63,938 bases of DNA, from positions 1 to 63,938 of the forward strand of contig JAPOYU010000013.1 in NCBI GenBank assembly GCA_026706395.1, given 5' to 3'. Source of the stretch: Chloroflexota bacterium. GTDB taxonomy: Bacteria > Chloroflexota > Anaerolineae > Aggregatilineales > Phototrophicaceae. A program made the position numbers and the translations under genes. Position 1 is the first letter of the stretch. Each line of letters begins with the position of its first letter. Under the pieces are notes generated by a model, which was not told where the DNA came from, ran no database searches, and worked only from the letters and a program-made list of their open reading frames with translations. This document shows, piece after piece, positions 47,133 through 54,867 of the stretch.

Positions 47133-48170
47133 TTAACGGAAGGGCGCTGCGTACATCAGACCGCCGTTCGTCCAAAGGTCGTTGAAGCCGCGCTCCAGAC
47201 CGAAGATCGTATCCGGACCCAGGTTGCGATCGAAAATCTCGCCGTAGTTGCCCAACTGCGTGATCACCGTCACCATGAAGTCATCGGCGATGCCGAGATA
47301 GTCGCCGGCCACATTGTCGCCCAAACCGAGCAGACGGCCGACGCCAGCATCGTCGCTATCCATGAAGTCGCCGATGTTCATACTGTCGATGCCGAACTCT
47401 TCTGCGGTCAGCAGACCCCAGACTACCCAGCGGATGATATCGGCGAAGTTCGCGTCGTTCTGCGGGCTGACGGGACCAAGCGGCTCCTTGCTGATAGCGC
47501 CTGGCAGAATGACGTGCGCGGCCGGGTCGGCCGAGACGGCTTTACGCGAGACCAAACTGCTGATATCGCTGGTGAAGGCGTCGCAGGCGCCCGCTTCGTA
47601 GGCATCCATAATGGCATCGAAGTCCGGGAATGTATTCAATGTCCAGTCCGCGCCCAGGGCGTTGGCCTTGTCGGTGATGTTCAACTCGGTGGTGGTGCCG
47701 GCGGTGGCGCACATGGTGATGCTCTCTTCGCCGAGCTCGTCAATAGTGCTCACGCCAAAGGCAACCTTGACCATGATGCCTTGACCATCGTAGAAGGTCG
47801 TGGGACCGAAGGTGGCGCCCCACTCGGTATCGCGGCTGAGCGTCCAGGTGGTGTTGCGGCTGAGCATGTCGATCTCGCCACTGGCGAGGGCGGTCGGGCG
47901 TTCAGCAGCCGCCAGCGGACGGAAGGCGATCGCGTTGGCGTCACCAAGAATAGCGGCGGCGACGGCGCGGCAGATATCGACGTCAAAGCCTTCAAATTCG
48001 CCGGCGTCATTCTGCGTGCCGAAACCAGGCAATACCGCGTTCACGCCGCAGATCAACTCACCGCGGTCGCGAATGCGCTCCACGATATGCCCATCCTGCG
48101 CGGCGCTAAGCCCAACACTTACGGCGAAAACAGCAACCACAAGTACTACTATCAATACAAGACGTTTCAT
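47133..48170 (-). CDS. amino-acid-binding protein of the ABC transporter, copy 2
   Basis: A 345-aa paralogue of copy 1, with the same blocks (LICGVNAVLPGFG; DICRAVAAAILGD; SRNTTWTLSRDTEWG). The start ATG 48170 gives a clean signal peptide (MKRLVLIVVLVVAVFAVSVG) and lies 9 nt after AGGAGG; ATG 48179 abuts that site. It is the first gene of the transporter locus. A strong terminator follows it, separating it partly from the rest. Differences from copy 1 could widen the range of amino acids taken up. Confidence 0.94.
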   Translation of the reverse strand: MKRLVLIVVLVVAVFAVSVGLSAAQDGHIVERIRDRGELICGVNAVLPGFGTQNDAGEFEGFDVDICRAVAAAILGDANAIAFRPLAAAERPTALASGEIDMLSRNTTWTLSRDTEWGATFGPTTFYDGQGIMVKVAFGVSTIDELGEESITMCATAGTTTELNITDKANALGADWTLNTFPDFDAIMDAYEAGACDAFTSDISSLVSRKAVSADPAAHVILPGAISKEPLGPVSPQNDANFADIIRWVVWGLLTAEEFGIDSMNIGDFMDSDDAGVGRLLGLGDNVAGDYLGIADDFMVTVITQLGNYGEIFDRNLGPDTIFGLERGFNDLWTNGGLMYAAPFR

Positions 48171-48296
48171 TTTCTCCATCCTCCTTAGGTACCCTGCGTT
48201 TCGCACACCGAGCGCGAGCCGCTTAACAACTCGCGTCAGCGTATCTACTACTTCAGTCTACAATAGATTGCCAAGACTTTGCAACAGCCTCGCGCA

Positions 48297-48332
48297 CAGA
48301 AAAACCGCCCTGACATGCTCTTTTCGGGCGGC
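48297..48332 (-). terminator. rho-independent terminator after the selenoprotein gene
   Basis: On the minus strand GCCGCCC and GGGCGGT arms enclose a loop of about 15 nt and are followed by TTTTTC. Confidence 0.75.
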
Positions 48333-48381
48333 CCTGGTCTTGTCTGTATGATTGCGAATCAGATTCGCAAACTATGGCTCA

Positions 48382-48675
48382 TTACTTCGCGGCCAACTCG
48401 AAATCGGCCGGGCGAACCGTCTCCAGCACCCTCATGATGCCAGCGCGTACTTCGCCGGGTTCGGCGTGCCGGCCCACTTCCTGCTTTGAAAAGATCAACT
48501 CGCCGTTGACCAAGACATCAAATACGCCACCCGTGCCGGGAATAAGTTTCCAACTGCTGATGAAGTATTCGATTTCACGTTCGTTCAGGATTTCGTCCGT
48601 CAAACTGACGGCATTAGGCTGGTGTCCTCAAGTAGCGCAATACTTGACGACGATGTCCATTCCACCTTCTTGCAT
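48382..48675 (-). CDS. SelT/SelW/SelH-family selenoprotein with in-frame UGA (Sec16)
   Basis: A 97-aa Rdx-type thioredoxin-fold protein. From ATG 48675 the frame reads MQEGGMDIVVKYCAT, then UGA (48630-48628), then GHQPNAVSLTDEIL. This makes a C13-x2-U16 redox motif followed by the family's typical helix and SGGVFDV-like strand (here GTGGVFDVLVNG). Without the UGA the ORF would have to start at TTG 48603 and lose the redox strand. AGGAG lies about 9 nt before the ATG. A hairpin suited to be a SECIS lies just past the UGA. The family are small oxidoreductases of unknown substrate. No selA, selB or selC is in the window. A terminator follows the gene. Confidence 0.85.
48597..48611 (-). promoter_or_regulatory. 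candidate bacterial SECIS element
   Basis: In the mRNA, CCGUC and GACGG pair over an AGUUU loop. The loop starts 21 nt after the UGA and has G at its second position. Both fit published descriptions of bacterial SECIS elements (short stem, loop 16-37 nt after UGA, a G in the first two loop positions). Confidence 0.6.
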
Positions 48676-48827
48676 GATGCATTCTCCTCTTCTTGACAAG
48701 ACACATATTTGCGGATGACAGCATTATAACTTAGGCGCCGGAAAATGCAAACCTGAGGCTCAAATCGGGATTGCTGACGCCTCGCCTACGGGCGATACGC
48801 GCCAAGCCTACTATCAAGCCGATTCGC

Positions 48828-48855
48828 TTGACGCGCCGCCTCCCCAGCTTATCCT
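48828..48855 (+). promoter_or_regulatory. promoter of tandem secreted gene 1
   Basis: TTGACG, 16-bp spacer, TATCCT. The same arrangement recurs upstream of genes 2 and 3 within a duplicated upstream block (CCTACGG, GATACrCGCC, CGCCTrCTAT). Confidence 0.6.
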
Positions 48856-48890
48856 TGGCAAATAAGTATTTCGCGGAAAGGAGCGGACAG

Positions 48891-49715
48891 ATGAACGCGA
48901 AACGATTTGCGCCGACCGCAATCGCCCTCGGCTTGCTCTGCCTTGTGCTGCTCGCTCTGCCCGCCCAAGCGCAAAGCTACCGCGGCTACACTTGCGAGGG
49001 CCTGTGGGAACACGTCCATGCTGGAGGCTATGTAATGTATGAGAAAACCAGCAACTGGTTCTACAAAACTTGCGCAGCAGGCGAAGAAACAGATGATAAA
49101 GAGAAAAACGCCGAAGAGCCACAGGGCAGTCCGCCCGATGTGACCTGCCCCCACTTGCCGCCCAGAGTCGCCGTCTTTGGCTCCGCAAAGGAAACCCAAT
49201 GCCAGATGGTCGGTGAGGTCGTCATTGGGAAGACCGACTTGGTCCGGCGCGGTTTCATCGACGCCGTCGATGTCTGGAGCTATGTGAATGGCGGGCTGGA
49301 AGTCTGTTTCCGCAATAGCGGCTGGCTGGTCTTCCTGGATGCCACCTATCTTGAGCGCATGGTCATGGAACTGCAGCATTACACGCGCGATGGCATGACC
49401 TGCGGCCGGATCGACCGCATTGGAACGGTCGTGCTGCTCCGCTCAGCCGCACCGCTTGAAACGCCAACCACCAGCGAAACGCCGGCCACGCTGCCTACAT
49501 TCGACGCCCTCCCGCAGAGCGATTGCCAGATCAAACTGACGGAAACGCTCTTCCTCCGCGCCGAGCCGGCCGGAGAGATCATCGGCCTCGTCTGGCTGTA
49601 TTCCGAAGTGCCCGTCTTCGAGACCAGCGGCGACTGGTACAAGGTCGAGTTCGAGGGGGCGATCGGCTATATCAGCCGCTTTTACAGTAGGGTCTTGTAC
49701 GGTGGCTGCATCTGA
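48891..49715 (+). CDS. secreted four-Cys/SH3 protein, tandem copy 1
   Basis: A 274-aa exported protein; start ATG 48891 has GGAG upstream and opens a signal peptide ending near PAQAQ. A variable acidic N-terminal region (about 28-80) precedes the shared domain at about 83-190: VTCPHLPPRV, TQCQMVGE, FIDAVDVWSYVNGG, LEVCFRN, LVFLDATYL, GMTCGRIDRIGTVVLL. A Thr/Pro linker follows, then a bacterial SH3-like module at about 210-274 (LFLRAEPAGEIIGLV to GYISRFY). The beta-helix protein at 17.3 kb ends in a related pair of domains. Probably extracellular; role unknown. Confidence 0.8.
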   Translation: MNAKRFAPTAIALGLLCLVLLALPAQAQSYRGYTCEGLWEHVHAGGYVMYEKTSNWFYKTCAAGEETDDKEKNAEEPQGSPPDVTCPHLPPRVAVFGSAKETQCQMVGEVVIGKTDLVRRGFIDAVDVWSYVNGGLEVCFRNSGWLVFLDATYLERMVMELQHYTRDGMTCGRIDRIGTVVLLRSAAPLETPTTSETPATLPTFDALPQSDCQIKLTETLFLRAEPAGEIIGLVWLYSEVPVFETSGDWYKVEFEGAIGYISRFYSRVLYGGCI

Positions 49716-49736
49716 ACCCAACGCATCTCCCCGCGA

Positions 49737-49770
49737 CGCCCCGCCCGGAAAATTCGAGGCGGGGCGTTTT
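49737..49770 (+). terminator. rho-independent terminator after tandem copy 1
   Basis: CGCCCCGCC and GGCGGGGCG pair perfectly over 12 nt and are followed by TTTT. Confidence 0.85.
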
Positions 49771-49840
49771 ATGTCAGCAAGGGAAACCTACCGCAATCCT
49801 ACGGACGATACACGCCTCGCCTGCTATTGAGCTAATTTGC

Positions 49841-49868
49841 TTGACTGCTGTATCACCGCGTTTAGACT
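49841..49868 (+). promoter_or_regulatory. promoter of tandem secreted gene 2
   Basis: TTGACT, 16-bp spacer, TAGACT, in the duplicated upstream block. It sits 37 bp before the ATG. Confidence 0.6.
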
Positions 49869-49905
49869 ACGAGCGTAAGAGAGTTTTTGTGAAAGGAGAC
49901 GCGCC

Positions 49906-50694
49906 ATGACGAAGAAGAGACTTCGCCTCGCAGCGCTGCTGGCAGTCTGGCTTTGCCTTTTGATTGCAGCCCCGGCGACGCAAGCCCAGTACACATGCGA
50001 GTATATTCTGAACGAGCAATATCTGATTGTCGCAGAGTGGAGCTGGTATAAAGACAACTGCATGGGCGTGCAGGAAGATGATCAAGAAGAAGTCGAAGAA
50101 GAATCTTACCGCCCGCCCGATGTGACCTGCCCCCACCTGCCGCCCAGAGTCGTCGTCTCTGGCTACGCAAAGGAAACCCAATGCCAGATGGTCGACGAGG
50201 CGCATATTGGGCGGATGGAGTTGATCCAGCGCGGCTTCATTGACGCGGTCGATGTCTGGCACTACGTCAATGGCGGGCTGGAAGTCTGCTTCCGCAATGA
50301 CGGCTGGCTGGTCTTCCTGGACGCCACCTACCTGCAGCGCAAAGTCATGGAACTGCAGCACTATCATCGCGATGGCATGACCTGCGGCCGGATCGACCGT
50401 ATTGGAACGGTCGTGCTGCTCCGCTCAGCCCCGACTACCGCGCCGGTGACGCAACCGGCGGAAAACGCTCTGCCCATCCTTGAAGCCATCCCGCTGAGCG
50501 ATTGCCTGATCATATTGGTGGAGACGCTCTACCTGCGCGCGGCGCCGGCCGGGGAGATCATCGGCCTCGTCTGGCTCAATTCCGAAGTGCCCGCCTTCGA
50601 GATCAACGGCTACTGGTACAAGATCGAGTTCGAGGGCAGGACCGGCTATATCAGCCGCTTTTACCGAAGAGTCTTGAGTGGCGGCTGCGGCTGA
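49906..50694 (+). CDS. secreted four-Cys/SH3 protein, tandem copy 2
   Basis: A 262-aa paralogue. Signal peptide is at about 1-27 (LAALLAVWLCLLIAAPATQAQ, residues 8 on), followed by a short variable acidic region. The shared domain keeps all landmark residues: TCPHLPPRVVVSG, TQCQMVDE, AVDVWHYVNGG, EVCFRNDG, LVFLDATYL and MTCGRIDRIG. The C-terminal SH3-like module is nearly identical to copies 1 and 3, while the region just after the signal peptide has diverged most, so that part may carry binding specificity. AAGGAG precedes ATG 49906. It has its own promoter and terminator. Confidence 0.8.
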   Translation: MTKKRLRLAALLAVWLCLLIAAPATQAQYTCEYILNEQYLIVAEWSWYKDNCMGVQEDDQEEVEEESYRPPDVTCPHLPPRVVVSGYAKETQCQMVDEAHIGRMELIQRGFIDAVDVWHYVNGGLEVCFRNDGWLVFLDATYLQRKVMELQHYHRDGMTCGRIDRIGTVVLLRSAPTTAPVTQPAENALPILEAIPLSDCLIILVETLYLRAAPAGEIIGLVWLNSEVPAFEINGYWYKIEFEGRTGYISRFYRRVLSGGCG

Positions 50695-50745
50695 TTCGGC
50701 CAAAGCAACGCAGAGTTGCAGAACACTGTGCAACAGTAACAGCAA

Positions 50746-50779
50746 GCCCCGTTTCGAGCGTTCGAGGCGGGGCGTTTTT
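50746..50779 (+). terminator. rho-independent terminator after tandem copy 2
   Basis: GCCCCG and CGGGGC pair around an inner TCGA/TCGA step and are followed by GTTTTT. Confidence 0.8.
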
Positions 50780-50849
50780 GATTCCGCAAGGGAAACCTAC
50801 TGCAATCCTACGGAGGATACGCGCCTCGCCTACTATTGCTCCGTTTCGC

Positions 50850-50877
50850 TTGACCGCCGCATTCCCGTGTCTAGACT
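50850..50877 (+). promoter_or_regulatory. promoter of tandem secreted gene 3
   Basis: TTGACC, 16-bp spacer, TAGACT. It matches the promoter of copy 2 at both boxes and in spacing. Confidence 0.6.
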
Positions 50878-50913
50878 AGTGACATGAAAATAATTTAACA
50901 GAGGGAGCGCACG

Positions 50914-51681
50914 ATGAACAACAAGAGAATTGGCATGGTAGCGCTGCTGATTTGCTGGCTTTGCCTTCTGGTTGCAGCCGCAGAAGCGCAACCGCCACCG
51001 CAATTCGAGTGCCATGTTCTGGAAGGTTTCAGCTTTCTACACATTTCCGAACAAGTATGGTACGACAAGAATTGCAGGGAAGAGCCTGAGATAGAAGAGG
51101 AAGAAGGACCTTACCGCCCGCCCGATGTGACCTGCCCTCACCTGCCGCCCAGGGTCGTCGTCTCTGGCTACGCAGTAAACACCCAATGCCAGATGGTCGG
51201 TGAGGTCGTCATTGGGAAGACGAACTTGGTCCAGCGCGGTTTCATCGACGCGGTCGATGTCTGGAGCTACGTCAATGGCGGGCTCGAAGTCTGCTTCCGA
51301 AATGATGGCTGGCTGGTCTTCCTGGACGCCACCTATCTTCAGCGCAAGGTCATGGAACTGGAACACTATCATCGCGATGGCATGACCTGCGGCCAGATCG
51401 ACCGTATTGGCACAGTGGTGCTCCTTGAGCGGGCCGCAGCGACAGCGGAAAACGCCCTGCCCATCTTTGAAACCATCCCCCTGAGCGATTGCCTGATCAA
51501 ACTGGTGGAGACGCTTTTCCTCCGCGCCGAGCCGGCCGGGGAGATCATCGGCCTTGTCTGGCTCAATTCCGAGGTCTCCGCCTTCGAGATCAACGGCTAC
51601 TGGTACAAGGTCGAGTTCGAGGGGGCGACCGGCTATATCAGCCGCTTTTACCGAAGAGTCTTGCGCGGCGGCTGCGGCTGA
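50914..51681 (+). CDS. secreted four-Cys/SH3 protein, tandem copy 3
   Basis: A 255-aa third copy. Signal peptide is at about 1-26 (IGMVALLICWLCLLVAAAEAQ). A variable region with a lone Cys follows, then the shared domain (TCPHLPPRVVVSG; TQCQMVGE; AVDVWSYVNGG; EVCFRNDG; LVFLDATYL; MTCGQIDRIG) and the SH3-like module ending in GYISRFYRRVLRGGCG. The linker between the domains is the shortest of the three. The gene sits behind its own copy of the duplicated promoter block, so the repeat unit is promoter plus gene plus terminator. Confidence 0.8.
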   Translation: MNNKRIGMVALLICWLCLLVAAAEAQPPPQFECHVLEGFSFLHISEQVWYDKNCREEPEIEEEEGPYRPPDVTCPHLPPRVVVSGYAVNTQCQMVGEVVIGKTNLVQRGFIDAVDVWSYVNGGLEVCFRNDGWLVFLDATYLQRKVMELEHYHRDGMTCGQIDRIGTVVLLERAAATAENALPIFETIPLSDCLIKLVETLFLRAEPAGEIIGLVWLNSEVSAFEINGYWYKVEFEGATGYISRFYRRVLRGGCG

Positions 51682-51690
51682 ATTTTCCCA

Positions 51691-51741
51691 TCCCTTCGCG
51701 CCGGTCAAGTGTCTGCGTGACACCACTGCGGGGCGAAGGGA
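51691..51741 (+). terminator. hairpin after tandem copy 3
   Basis: TCCCTTCGC and GCGAAGGGA form the outer stem and GTGTC/GACAC an inner one; TCTTCTC follows. The T tract is weak, so termination is less certain. Confidence 0.5.
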
Positions 51742-51770
51742 GTCTTCTCACTATCAGCAAAGGTTTCGAA

Positions 51771-51809
51771 GCCCCTCCCTCATTTTGGGGAGGGGTTTGG
51801 GGTGGGGGC
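51771..51809. repeat. GC-rich palindromic dispersed repeat, copy 3 (diverged)
   Basis: GCCCCTCCCTCATTTTGGGG followed by AGGGGTTTGGGGTGGGGG. It lies directly before the leuS stop codon and could also act as its terminator. Confidence 0.65.
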
Positions 51810-51810
51810 A

Positions 51811-54582
51811 TCACACCACGATATTCACCTTGGGATCCGTCCCATTCCGCCCCGGAATGAAGATCGTGCGCTTCGGCGTCTTGCCCGCCAGGCTGCGCTG
51901 AGCCGCCCCGCTGGCCAGGGCCATCTCCTGCGCCCGCTCCCGCTCAATATCAACCGCGACCGTGATCGTCTCCCGCGGCTTGCCATTGATCATCACCACC
52001 AGATCAACCATCTCTTCGCGCGCTTTCTCGGCGTCATACTCGGGCCAGGGCTGCGTATGCACGCTGTATTCCCAGCCCAGCCGCGCCCAGATTTCCTCGG
52101 CGATGTGGGGCGCAAACGGCGCCAGCAAGCGAATCATCTGATGCATCACTTCCCGCCACATTTCAGCGCCGATCACGCCCTCGCGCAGCGCCGCTTTGAA
52201 AGAATTCTTGAACTTCATCTGCTCGGCTATGGCGGTGTTGAAGCTGAATTCCTCCAAGCCGCGATCGATCACGGCGATGGTCTGATGCAGTTTCCGCTCA
52301 ATATCGCGCTCGGCAGCGGCCTCGCCAGTTGCAGTCGGCGCGCCCGCAAGCGCAATCTCCCAGACATCGCTCAGCCAGCCCTGCGGACCCTTGATATTAT
52401 TCTCGTTCCAGGGGCCGCCTTTCTGCCAGTCGAAGTTGAACATCAGGTAACAGCGCACGACATCAGCGCCGTACTTCGCGACCAGCTCGTCCGGATTGAC
52501 GACATTGCCCTTGCTCTTCGACATCCGCTGGATATCCAGGTGATGCCGCAGTTGGTTGACGTTGTTCGCGCCCGGGATATCCGGGATGATGATTTCAGCA
52601 TCGGGCAAGACCTCGACGAATTGGGTGAGCCCCGCCATATTCACATGCAACACATTCTCGGTACGGTGCGCGATCTCGCCGAAGACGCCATCAAAGCCGG
52701 CCGGCACTTGATTCCAGTCGACCGCCTCGACCCGCTCCGCCAGCATCTTTTCGCCGACCAGCCGGCCGCTGCACAGGACAAAATCGCCCTGCCGCTCGGC
52801 GCCCAGGACCTGCCCCTGATTGCGCAAAACGATCATCGGTTCGTCGAAAGCCCCGTCGGGATCGCGCCCGTGCCGGCGCATCGCTTCGGCAGCGTCATCG
52901 TAAACGCCGATATCACGCAGGACCTTGGTGAAGAAACGCGTGTACAGCAGGTGCATGACAGCATGTTCCGCGCCGCCGGTATACACATCGACCGGCAGCC
53001 AATAAGCCGCTTCCTCGGCGTCAAATGGCGCGGTGTCCAGTTCCGGCGATAAGTAGCGCAGCTGATACCAGGATGAGCACATAAAGGTATCCAGCGTATC
53101 GGTTTCCCTCCGGACCGTCTCGTTTACCTTGAAGAAAGGCTCATGATAGGTCAGCGGACTTCTGCCGGTCGGCATGAAGTCGACGTCTTCCGGCAGCAGA
53201 ACCGGCAGGTCTTCATCAGGAACCGGAATGATTTCATCCGCCTCGAACATCATCGGGATGGGACCGCCCCAATATCGCTGCCGGCTGATCAGCCAATCGC
53301 GCAGACGATAGTTGACCGCTTCCTCGCCCCTGTCCGTCGCCTCCAGCCAGTCTATAACGCGGTTGATCGCCGGGTTCTTGCGGCCCTTTTGCCAAGTGCT
53401 GACGCTGCCGTCCATCGCGTCGGAATTCACCATCGTTCCCGGCCCGTCATAAGCCTCGCTCATCGCCTCCGGCATCAGCGGCTCCGGCATGCCTTCCGGC
53501 TGTATCACCACTCTGATCGGCAAATCATGCGCGCGGGCAAATTCGAAGTCGCGCTGGTCGTGTGCCGGCACCGCCATAATCGCGCCGGTGCCATAGGTGA
53601 TCATGACATAATCGGCGATCCAGATGGGGATCTTTTCATCGTTGACCGGATTGATGGCGTAAGCGCCGGTGAAGACGCCCGTCTTCTCCCTGTCCTCCAC
53701 CATGCGCTCTATTTCCGTCTCCAACGCGGTCTGCGCGACGTATGCTTCCACAGCCCGGCGTCGCTCGGCCGTCGTAATCACATGGACCAGATCGTGCTCG
53801 GGCGCCAATACCATAAACATCGCGCCCCACAGCGTATCCGGCCGAGTGGTGTAGATCTCGATGGGATGCCCCCCGACGGCGGTGTGGAAGGTCGCCCGGG
53901 CGCCTTCGCTGCGGCCGATCCAGTTGCTTTGCATGATCTTGATCGACTCGGGCCAATCCATGCCCTCGAAGTCCAGCAATTCATCCGCGTATTTGGTGAT
54001 GGCGAAGAACCACTGCTCCATCATCTTGTGTATCACCGGCTGGCCGGTGCGCTCGTCCTTGCCATCAATGACCTGTTCGTTCGCCAAGACCGTCTGCAGG
54101 GATTCGGACCAGTTGACCAGTGCCGAGCCGCGGTAAGCGATGCCCTGCTCATAGAAGCGCTTGAAAAACCACTCCGACCACTTGTAATACTCCGGCGTGC
54201 AGGAGATGGCTTCGCGCTCCCAATCGAACATCGCGCCCATGCTGCGCAGCTGCTCGCGCATCCGCTCGATATTGGCGTAAGTCCACTTCCAGGGGTGGAT
54301 ATTGCGCGAAATGGCCGCTTGCTCCGCCGGCAAACCAAAGGCGTCAAAGCCCATCGGGAAGAGCACGTTGTAACCCTTCATGCGCATCCAGCGGGCGCGG
54401 GCATCGGAAGGCGTCATGGCGAACCAGTGGCCGATGTGCAAATCGCCAGAGGGATATGGCAGCATGGTCAGCGCGTAGTGCTTGGGCTTCTCCCAATCGA
54501 CAGTGGAACGATAGAGTTGGCTCTCGTCCCATTTTCGCTGCCACTTCACTTCTATCGCATGTGGTTGATAGGTCTCGGTCAT
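51811..54582 (-). CDS. leuS: leucyl-tRNA synthetase
   Basis: A 923-aa class Ia synthetase. HIGH motif is in GDLHIGHWFAMT, the CP1 editing domain has TTRPDTLWGAMFMVLAP, and KMSKS appears as MSKSKGNVV. A C-terminal anticodon-binding domain follows. It charges tRNA-Leu and edits mischarged products. ATG 54582 gives the usual MTETYQPHAIE start, and the extra 14 residues of the longer frame are not family-like. The gene stands alone between the tandem secreted genes and the dipeptidase. The 54625-54867 spacer shows nothing recognisable, and I see no T-box. Confidence 0.96.
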   Translation of the reverse strand: MTETYQPHAIEVKWQRKWDESQLYRSTVDWEKPKHYALTMLPYPSGDLHIGHWFAMTPSDARARWMRMKGYNVLFPMGFDAFGLPAEQAAISRNIHPWKWTYANIERMREQLRSMGAMFDWEREAISCTPEYYKWSEWFFKRFYEQGIAYRGSALVNWSESLQTVLANEQVIDGKDERTGQPVIHKMMEQWFFAITKYADELLDFEGMDWPESIKIMQSNWIGRSEGARATFHTAVGGHPIEIYTTRPDTLWGAMFMVLAPEHDLVHVITTAERRRAVEAYVAQTALETEIERMVEDREKTGVFTGAYAINPVNDEKIPIWIADYVMITYGTGAIMAVPAHDQRDFEFARAHDLPIRVVIQPEGMPEPLMPEAMSEAYDGPGTMVNSDAMDGSVSTWQKGRKNPAINRVIDWLEATDRGEEAVNYRLRDWLISRQRYWGGPIPMMFEADEIIPVPDEDLPVLLPEDVDFMPTGRSPLTYHEPFFKVNETVRRETDTLDTFMCSSWYQLRYLSPELDTAPFDAEEAAYWLPVDVYTGGAEHAVMHLLYTRFFTKVLRDIGVYDDAAEAMRRHGRDPDGAFDEPMIVLRNQGQVLGAERQGDFVLCSGRLVGEKMLAERVEAVDWNQVPAGFDGVFGEIAHRTENVLHVNMAGLTQFVEVLPDAEIIIPDIPGANNVNQLRHHLDIQRMSKSKGNVVNPDELVAKYGADVVRCYLMFNFDWQKGGPWNENNIKGPQGWLSDVWEIALAGAPTATGEAAAERDIERKLHQTIAVIDRGLEEFSFNTAIAEQMKFKNSFKAALREGVIGAEMWREVMHQMIRLLAPFAPHIAEEIWARLGWEYSVHTQPWPEYDAEKAREEMVDLVVMINGKPRETITVAVDIERERAQEMALASGAAQRSLAGKTPKRTIFIPGRNGTDPKVNIVV

Positions 54583-54867
54583 TCGCTTTCTCTGTTTCTC
54601 TCTAATCAGTCCCGAAAAAATCACAAGTAGACGCGAGCCCGTGGCTCGCCCGCCGAAGCTGCAACTGGTGGTCTGGATAAGATCTCGAATCGCGAGGGAG
54701 AAGGAAGCAAGCAGTCCCTATGGACTATGCAAGGAAAGAGCGGGCCACCCCGGCGCCCATCGTTTTCACTTTCATCTCAGGCCTGCTTTCCTGCAATAAT
54801 TGCGGTGCCCAGCAGACTACCATGAATTAACATCGCTGTAAACAGCGATTTAGGGCGCGACAAAGTT

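Noticed and set aside
48382..48603. Selenoprotein gene read as a 73-aa protein from TTG 48603
   Set aside because: This start drops the redox motif and has no ribosome binding site. The frame upstream encodes the family's N-terminus through one UGA.
54625..54867. T-box or other leader element near leuS
   Set aside because: No specifier stem or T-box consensus was seen in the spacer.
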